From RHKX01 sp964641695 (GTDB taxonomy: Bacteria > Actinomycetota > Thermoleophilia > Solirubrobacterales > 70-9), in assembly GCA_964641695.1 (NCBI GenBank), contig CAZXKG010000088.1, forward strand, positions 1-11,122: a DNA stretch of 11,122 nucleotides, given 5' to 3'. The notes under the pieces are model-generated. The model had not been told where the DNA came from, ran no database searches, and saw only the letters and a program-made list of their open reading frames with translations. Each line of letters opens with the position of its first letter. The stretch's first letter is position 1. Of this stretch, positions 1 through 3,879 are shown piece by piece. The position numbers and the translations under genes were made by a program.

Positions 1-77
1 CCTAGCCGACTGGTCCCAGCGACGGGCCCCCGCGGACCCCGAACCGAGGCAGCGTGTTCGCACCTCCCCAGCGCGTC

Positions 78-203
78 ATCGCCCGCGAAAACGTTCCCCT
101 CGCCCTCCCCGGCAGCGTGACGGGAGCGAAACCCGTCGCCCGCGGGGATTTCGTTCCCCTCAGCGGATCCGCCGGACTTGAGAGGAACGTTTCCGCAGGC
201 GAC
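78..203. repeat. Cluster of short related repeats in alternating orientation
   Basis: Three clear copies of a roughly 24-nt unit are visible: 78-102 (plus), 135-162 (plus, with a 3-nt insertion) and 179-203 (minus). All share a GCCCGCG-like block followed by CGTTCC(C/T)CTC. A weaker fourth copy in minus orientation lies at about 117-140 and has its own ACGGG/CCCGT stem. The second and third copies face each other and can fold as a hairpin, 152-162 pairing with 179-189 (10 of 11 pairs), with the 10-bp palindrome GCGGATCCGC (163-172) in the loop. There is no T-run, so it is not a classical intrinsic terminator. The copies could be an intergenic repeat family, operator-like sites (the AACGTT core is palindromic) or debris in a decaying region. 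I see no coding sequence in 1-199 on either strand. Confidence 0.45.
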
Positions 204-390
204 GGCGGGACGCAGCGCCGCCCAGTCGGGGTGAGACGAGCTGATCGCGATCCCCGCGGATGTCCGTGATCGGGACATCCGGCCACGCTTCGAGCGGGGT
301 GACCTCCGAGTACATGGTCGACGCCTGCGGCCGCAGCCGCTCGAACGCCCAGTCCACGTCGGCCGAATCGCAGCCGGAGTTCGGCCGCAT
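200..390 (-). pseudogene. Remnant of an alpha/beta hydrolase gene (internal fragment, frameshifted)
   Basis: Reading down from 390, 54 codons give a peptide with CDSADVDWAFERLRPQ, then a TPLEAWPDVP stretch, then GDRDQLVSP. This matches the region of single-domain alpha/beta hydrolases of the Abhydrolase_6 type that runs from the cap helix (DC..D..WA..RLRPQ) to the strand carrying the acid residue (WPDVP.....GDRD..vsP.W). The frame then loses the pattern. Removing one C from the CCCC run near 228-231 restores SPDWAALRP, the expected Trp after the Pro, so a single-base indel is likely. The nucleophile-elbow Gly-x-Ser-x-Gly region and the catalytic-His end are both absent, so the gene is broken at both ends. 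It starts only 8 nt after the methyltransferase stop, as if a deletion fused the operon to this fragment. The family call is from memory of motif order; it could be a coincidental open frame. Confidence 0.45.
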
Positions 391-398
391 GCGTCGGT

Positions 399-1013
399 TC
401 AGACGATGCGCCTGAGCCGGCCGACACCGGGCACGAACCGACCGACCTGCGCTGCATAGCCGGCGTAGCTGTCGCCGTGCACCCGGAGCAGGTACGGCTC
501 CTCCACGACCCGGACCTGAAGCTCCAACGACGCCGCCAGACCGATCAGCCCCACCAGCGCGAGCCAGTTGGGAACGAGCATCGCGAGCCCGAGAGCCGTA
601 GGCAGCATCGCCGCGAAGATCGGATTGCGAACGAGCGCGAACGGACCGGTCGTCACGAGAGCAGTTCGCTCCGAAGGATCCACGCCGATACGCCAGCTCG
701 TCCCCATCGCGACCTGGGCGCAGAACGTCGCCGCGATCCCTCCGACGGCGAGAACCACGCCGGCGATGTGGACCGCCCGAACGTCGAGCACGCCGATGGG
801 CTCCAGGATGCCGACGAGCGTGAGTACGGGCGCCGCGAAGCCCGCGACGATCGCGAGCGTGAAGCCGATCCCCGCCAACCACTCAGCTGAGCCGGGCGCT
901 CCACCTAGTCCATGAAAACCGGTCGAGCCCGTGCGGCGCAGCTGGAGGAACGTGCGCAGGCCGAACGCGATCCCGAGATAGGCGCCGTAGAAGATCAGCG
1001 CAAGCGTCGCCAT
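399..1013 (-). CDS. Integral-membrane methyltransferase, isoprenylcysteine carboxyl methyltransferase-like family
   Basis: A 204-residue protein with about four or five hydrophobic segments (roughly 2-20, 47-70, 80-103 and a long Pro-containing stretch 132-165). The SAM-binding C-terminal half typical of the ICMT/PEMT-like superfamily is recognisable: MGTSWRIGVD (103-112), TTGPFALVRNPIF (121-133; family pattern GPf..vRnP.y) and a C-terminal EEPYLLRVHGDSYAGY followed by GRFVPG (171-196). These parts normally bind SAM at the membrane surface. Bacterial members are rarely characterised; they methylate small thiols, carboxylates or lipids, so the substrate is unknown. It starts with ATG 3 nt after the TGA of the metal-sensing ArsR gene, so the two are almost certainly co-transcribed and coupled, which suggests expression is induced by a metal or a thiol-reactive compound. 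The family is solid; the substrate is not known. Confidence 0.82.
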   Translation of the reverse strand: MATLALIFYGAYLGIAFGLRTFLQLRRTGSTGFHGLGGAPGSAEWLAGIGFTLAIVAGFAAPVLTLVGILEPIGVLDVRAVHIAGVVLAVGGIAATFCAQVAMGTSWRIGVDPSERTALVTTGPFALVRNPIFAAMLPTALGLAMLVPNWLALVGLIGLAASLELQVRVVEEPYLLRVHGDSYAGYAAQVGRFVPGVGRLRRIV

Positions 1014-1016
1014 CGG

Positions 1017-1376
1017 TCACGACGGAGCGCGCTGCGCAGTCACGGCCGCCAACAGGGCGCGGCCCCTGTCGGTCAACTCGTACATGACCATCTTGCCGTC
1101 GCGCCGCGAGCGTGCCAGCCCGGCCGCCTTGAGGTGCCGCGCGTGGTGCGAGACCAGACGCTCATCGCGGCCGACGATCCACGCAAGGTCACACACACAC
1201 GCCGTCTCGCTGAAGTCAAGGGCGAACGCCACAGCCAGCCGCGTGGGATCGCCAAGTGCCTTCGCGCCGTTCGCAAGACCTTCGAGGCGCCCGAGGGCCG
1301 GAAGGGCCTTTCGCACCTTCTCGGCCTTGGGCAGATCGAGGCAAAGCAGCTCGCAGGTATCGGGTCCGACCGCCAC
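1017..1376 (-). CDS. ArsR/SmtB-family metal-sensing repressor, CadC-like
   Basis: A 119-residue winged-helix repressor. It carries the CadC-type ligand set: DTCELLC near the N terminus (Cys8, Cys12) and ETACVCDL in the helix before the recognition helix (Cys60, Cys62). These correspond to Cys7/Cys11/Cys58/Cys60 of the staphylococcal CadC alpha3N site, which binds Cd(II), Pb(II) or Zn(II) and releases DNA. The recognition helix region is ERLVSHHARHLKAAGL (72-87) and the wing is RRDGKMVMYEL. The Asp/His pattern of the C-terminal alpha5 zinc site is not evident (only Asp103 in LTDRGR), so sensing should use the cysteine site. The start is GTG at 1376: no in-frame ATG lies upstream, no Shine-Dalgarno is visible, and a TATGAT hexamer sits 8 nt before it, as in leaderless actinobacterial mRNAs. 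It is the first gene of the operon with the methyltransferase and probably autoregulated. Confidence 0.88.
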   Translation of the reverse strand: MAVGPDTCELLCLDLPKAEKVRKALPALGRLEGLANGAKALGDPTRLAVAFALDFSETACVCDLAWIVGRDERLVSHHARHLKAAGLARSRRDGKMVMYELTDRGRALLAAVTAQRAPS

Positions 1377-1384
1377 GCCGGGAC

Positions 1385-1416
1385 ATCATACTTATATTCG
1401 TACGGACATACGAATA
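1385..1416 (-). promoter_or_regulatory. ArsR operator and leaderless -10 element
   Basis: On the minus strand, TATGAT (1385-1390) fits the -10 consensus and ends 8 nt before the GTG start of the ArsR gene. Directly upstream, 1395-1416 is a dyad with perfect 8-bp arms, TATTCGTA and TACGAATA, around a 6-bp spacer. ArsR-family operators are typically AT-rich dyads of this kind overlapping the -35/-10 spacer. This is the most AT-rich spot in an otherwise GC-rich region. Repressor binding here would block the promoter, which is the expected autoregulatory arrangement. The -35 is not clear. Confidence 0.6.
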
Positions 1417-1501
1417 AGTCGTCGCGACGGTGACCCGTGAGGTGAGCCCTCCCCCGGCCGGGGACATGAGCTTTCCACGGCGGGCGGGTGGATTCGGACC
1501 G

Positions 1502-1507
1502 TAGAAT
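1502..1507 (+). promoter_or_regulatory. Candidate -10 element (TAGAAT)
   Basis: TAGAAT fits the TAnnnT pattern of actinobacterial -10 boxes and ends 7 nt before the ATG at 1515. Transcription would then begin at or next to that ATG, giving a leaderless ORF and a roughly 130-nt leader in front of the reductase-like gene at 1646. No convincing -35 is seen. A 12-bp palindrome CCCCGGCCGGGG lies upstream at 1452-1463. Confidence 0.35.
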
Positions 1508-1514
1508 CGCGGCC

Positions 1515-1589
1515 ATGCCGTTCACGCTCAGGAACCCTCAGAACCCGCGGGACGACGTGGTGGGTCAGCGAGACTGGTGGGCTGACTGA
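1515..1589 (+). CDS. Possible 24-residue leader peptide or truncated gene start
   Basis: ATG at 1515 opens a 24-codon frame, beginning MPFTLRNPQNPRDD and ending QRDWWAD before TGA at 1587-1589. It sits 7 nt downstream of a TAGAAT hexamer, a spacing expected for a leaderless start, and 56 nt upstream of the reductase-like gene. It could be a translated upstream ORF influencing the downstream gene, or the surviving N terminus of a deleted gene. I recognise no family. The two Trp codons in a row near the end are noteworthy for an attenuation-type leader, but no competing RNA hairpins are obvious. Short frames like this can arise by chance. Confidence 0.28.
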   Translation: MPFTLRNPQNPRDDVVGQRDWWAD

Positions 1590-1645
1590 ACGACGGTCCG
1601 GCTGACCTCGAACGCGGTTGCGATCACCAACGAGGAGGAGACGAG

Positions 1646-2236
1646 ATGCTCAAGGTCACCGCGAACATGATGATCACCCTCGACGGCTACGCAGCGGGCA
1701 AGGGACAGAGCCTGGAGCAGCCGTTCGGCGACATGGACACGGACCGCCTGGAGGTCTGGAGGTCCGATCACGCAAAGGACAGCGCCGAGGAGCTCGCGGC
1801 GATCACCGCGGCCGGCGCCTTCATCATGGGGCGCAACATGTTCGGTCCCGACCGCGGAGAATGGGATCTCGATTGGCAGGGCTGGTGGGGTCCCAACCCG
1901 CCCTACCACGCACCTACCTTCGTCCTCTGCCACCGTCCTCGCCCGAGCATCGAGATGGATGGCGGTACCGTCTTCCACTTCGTCACCGACGGGATCGAGG
2001 CGGCACTCGAGCGGGCGCGTGAGGCCGCGGGGGAGAAGAACGTCTCGATCGCCGGCGGCCCCGGCACCCTCAACCAGTACCTCGCCGCCGGCCTCGTCGA
2101 CGAGCTGCGGCTACACGTGGCGCCGTTCGTCGCCGGCGGCGGAGAGCGCCTCTTCGACGGCGCCGCGGGCATCGAGCTGAAGCCGGTCTCGAGCCGCACC
2201 ACGCCACACGTCACCCACCTCGTCTACGGGCGCTGA
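1646..2236 (+). CDS. Dihydrofolate reductase-like protein (RibD C-terminal domain family)
   Basis: A 196-residue single-domain protein of the RibD_C/DHFR-like fold. Its N-terminal strand and loop MLKVTANMMITLDGYAAG match the 'S.DG..a' start of the family. Further signatures are FIMGRNMF (59-66), the NADPH-binding turn VSIAGGPGTLNQYLAAGLVD (133-152) and the closing LRLHVAPFVAGGGERLF (154-170; family pattern L.l.i.P...G.G..lF). RibD_C proteins reduce a ribosylamino-pyrimidine in riboflavin synthesis, but stand-alone members like this one, similar to the YyaP/YwjB group, are usually of unknown substrate. The deaminase half of RibD is absent and no riboflavin genes are nearby. The start is supported by GAGGAGG at 1632-1638, 7 nt before ATG. 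It converges with the BadH-like gene, with 12 bp between the stops. The family call is strong; the reaction is unknown. Confidence 0.85.
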   Translation: MLKVTANMMITLDGYAAGKGQSLEQPFGDMDTDRLEVWRSDHAKDSAEELAAITAAGAFIMGRNMFGPDRGEWDLDWQGWWGPNPPYHAPTFVLCHRPRPSIEMDGGTVFHFVTDGIEAALERAREAAGEKNVSIAGGPGTLNQYLAAGLVDELRLHVAPFVAGGGERLFDGAAGIELKPVSSRTTPHVTHLVYGR

Positions 2237-2267
2237 CGACTCGATGGCTCAGCCCGCCATCGTCAGC
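2232..2267. terminator. Candidate shared hairpin between convergent genes
   Basis: GCTGACG (2232-2238) pairs perfectly with CGTCAGC (2261-2267), and inside it ATGGC (2244-2248) pairs with GCCAT (2256-2260), leaving a one-sided 5-nt bulge. The structure spans both stop codons of the convergent genes and could act in both directions. It has no T-run on either side, so it is at best a weak or Rho-assisted terminator. Confidence 0.35.
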
Positions 2268-3001
2268 CCGCCGCTGACGCTGAGCACCTGTCCGGTGACG
2301 TAGCGTGCCCGGTCGGAGGCGAAGAACACGACGGCGTCGGCGATCTCCTCAGGTTCGGCCAATCGCTGGAACGGGATCGCCCTGATCAGGCTCTCGCGGA
2401 GCTTGTCGGGTGCGGAGTCCAGCAGTGGCGTATCGGTGGGACCCGGGCAGACGACGTTGACGTTGATCCGGTGACGGGCCATCTCGCGGGCCAGGGACTT
2501 CGTGAAAGCGATGATCCCTCCCTTGGTCCCCGCGTAGACCGTCTCGCCGCTGCTGCCGACACGGCCGGCATCGGAGGCGATGTTGACGATCCTGGCTCGA
2601 GTGCCGGCCTCGAGGATGGACGCGAGGAACGCATGGCTGAGACGGATCGGCCCCAGCAGGTTGATCGCGATGAGCGACTGCCAGAGCTCGTCGTCGTTGT
2701 CCATGAACGGCTCGATGCGGTCCCACCCCGCGGCGTTGACGATCACCGTCGGGATGCCGTGGGCGGATATGACCTCGTCGCGGAAGGCGAGTACGGCAGC
2801 CGGGTCGGCGAGATCCACGGTGTGGGCCGTGCTTGCTCCACCGATCCCCTCGACCGTCGACTGCACACCCTCGGTGTTGCGATCGGCAGCCGCGACCGTG
2901 GCCCCGGCATCCGCCATCGTCCTGGCGATCGCGCGGCCGATCCCCGACGCGGCGCCGGTGACGACGGCTACGTCACCGCTCAGGTCGATAGCGATGCTCA
3001 T
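2249..3001 (-). CDS. badH: SDR-family dehydrogenase, BadH-like (2-hydroxycyclohexanecarboxyl-CoA dehydrogenase)
   Basis: A 250-residue classical short-chain dehydrogenase. The cofactor motif is TGAASGIG (15-22) with Asp40 ending the second strand, which favours NAD(H). The structural motif reads NAAG (89-92), and the catalytic set is Asn114, Ser143, Tyr156 and Lys160 (YAGTK). Several stretches match BadH of Rhodopseudomonas palustris as I recall it: AGWD after the NAAG region, NIASDAGRVGSSGE (140-153), NVVCPGPTDTPLL (182-194) and the C terminus TGQVLSVSGGLTMAG, where BadH ends in SVSGGLTMNG. BadH oxidises 2-hydroxycyclohexanecarboxyl-CoA to the 2-keto compound during cyclohexanecarboxylate degradation. 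The ATG overlaps the stop of the upstream BadI-like gene (ATGA), which fixes the start and argues for coupled translation and consecutive reactions. An SDR acting on another 3-hydroxyacyl-CoA is the main alternative. Confidence 0.78.
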   Translation of the reverse strand: MSIAIDLSGDVAVVTGAASGIGRAIARTMADAGATVAAADRNTEGVQSTVEGIGGASTAHTVDLADPAAVLAFRDEVISAHGIPTVIVNAAGWDRIEPFMDNDDELWQSLIAINLLGPIRLSHAFLASILEAGTRARIVNIASDAGRVGSSGETVYAGTKGGIIAFTKSLAREMARHRINVNVVCPGPTDTPLLDSAPDKLRESLIRAIPFQRLAEPEEIADAVVFFASDRARYVTGQVLSVSGGLTMAG

Positions 3002-3786
3002 GCGTACCGCGCGAAGTCGGGGGGACGCTTCTCGGCGAAGGCGAGGGCGCCCTCGCGACCTTCGTCGGTCTCGACGAAGAGGTCGAGTCCGGCGTCGGCC
3101 ATGTTGCTGATGCCGCCCTGGTGGTCGGTGTCGGTGTTGAAGGAGTGCTTCAGGAACTTGATCGCCGTCGGGCTCATCTGGGCGATCTCCTCCGCCCAGC
3201 GCTTGGCCTCGGGCAGCACCTCCTCGGGCGGGACGACGGCGTTGACCAGCCCCCACCGCTCGGCGGTGGCCGCGTCGTACTGACGGCACAGGAACCAGAT
3301 CTCTCGGGCGCGCTTCTCACCGACGACACGGGCGAGGTACCCCGTGCCGAAGCCGGCGTCGAAGGAGCCGACTCGCGGGCCGGCCTGGCCGAAGCGCGCG
3401 GTATCCGAAGCGATCGACAGATCGCAGATCACGTGGAAGACGTGGCCGCCGCCGATAGCAACGCCGTTGACCGCGGCGATGACGGGCTTCGGGATGTCGC
3501 GGATCAGCTTGTGGAAGTAGTTGACCTCCCACAACCCGCTCTTGGTGGGACCGTAATCGCCGGTCTCGGCACGCTGCTTGACGTCACCGCCCGAGCAGAA
3601 CGCCTTGTCGCCCGCGCCGGTGAAGACGACCGCGCGCACGCGCTTGTCCGCCCATGCGCCCCTGAACGCGGCGATCAGCTCCTCGATGGTCTGGCCGCGG
3701 AAAGCGTTGTAGCGCTCCGGGCGGTTGATGGTGATGACGGCTGTGGCGCCGTCGACTTCATAAAGGACGTCTTCGAAGTTGCTCAT
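2998..3786 (-). CDS. badI: Crotonase-family ring-opening hydrolase, BadI-like (MenB relative)
   Basis: A 262-residue crotonase. The oxyanion-hole regions are AFCSGGDV (62-69) and AIGGGHVFHVICDL (110-123). The MenB/BadI signature FGQAGPRVGSFDAG runs from 132 to 145 and includes Ser141 and Asp143, followed by LARVVGEK and AREIWFLCRQY. The C terminus, EKRPPDFARYA, matches the EKR.P.FRKY end of BadI. BadI hydrates and cleaves 2-ketocyclohexanecarboxyl-CoA to pimeloyl-CoA; MenB runs the related Dieckmann-type ring closure in menaquinone synthesis. The coupled BadH-like gene and absence of men genes favour the BadI role. At the position of the MenB C-terminal catalytic Tyr (Tyr258 in E. coli) this protein has Val238, and the SFD triplet is MenB-like, so the assignment is not certain. 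Start ATG 3786 lies 7 nt after a TATGTT hexamer; an in-frame ATG at 3798 overlaps that hexamer and is less likely. Confidence 0.75.
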   Translation of the reverse strand: MSNFEDVLYEVDGATAVITINRPERYNAFRGQTIEELIAAFRGAWADKRVRAVVFTGAGDKAFCSGGDVKQRAETGDYGPTKSGLWEVNYFHKLIRDIPKPVIAAVNGVAIGGGHVFHVICDLSIASDTARFGQAGPRVGSFDAGFGTGYLARVVGEKRAREIWFLCRQYDAATAERWGLVNAVVPPEEVLPEAKRWAEEIAQMSPTAIKFLKHSFNTDTDHQGGISNMADAGLDLFVETDEGREGALAFAEKRPPDFARYA

Positions 3787-3793
3787 GAGGCCG

Positions 3794-3799
3794 AACATA
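3794..3799 (-). promoter_or_regulatory. Candidate -10 element of the BadI/BadH-like operon
   Basis: TATGTT on the minus strand ends 7 nt before the ATG at 3786, the spacing seen for leaderless transcripts and close to that in front of the ArsR gene. The short palindrome GCAGCTGC (3808-3815) lies in the presumed -35/-10 spacer, and ATCGATCGAT (3842-3851) lies further up in the divergent region; either could be an operator. No clear -35 is seen. Confidence 0.4.
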
Positions 3800-3869
3800 C
3801 CTCGCAAGCAGCTGCGGACCTTGATCCGAGTAGGCTGCCCGATCGATCGATGGACCCGGGTATGCCAGC

Positions 3870-3875
3870 GGAGAG
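3870..3875 (+). promoter_or_regulatory. Ribosome-binding site choosing the LuxR-family start
   Basis: GGAGAG at 3870-3875 lies at normal distance before the ATG at 3880. The in-frame ATGs at 3850 and 3862 lack a comparable site, so this element favours the shorter protein, which also begins at the usual family start (a Met just before LLEREAEL). Confidence 0.5.
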
Positions 3876-3879
3876 CCCG

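Noticed and set aside
1..457. Open frame covering the left edge on the minus strand
   Set aside because: It runs out of frame with the hydrolase-like stretch and through the repeats, with no family similarity.
1452..1463. Palindrome CCCCGGCCGGGG as an operator
   Set aside because: Purely G/C, common by chance at this composition, and not placed relative to any clear promoter element.
3002..3289. Upstream extension of the BadH-like frame
   Set aside because: It runs inside the crotonase gene in another frame; the SDR fold begins at the ATG of 3001, which overlaps the crotonase stop.
3121..3849. Upstream in-frame extension of the LuxR-family gene
   Set aside because: It is antisense to the BadI-like crotonase, and the family start and a Shine-Dalgarno occur at 3880.
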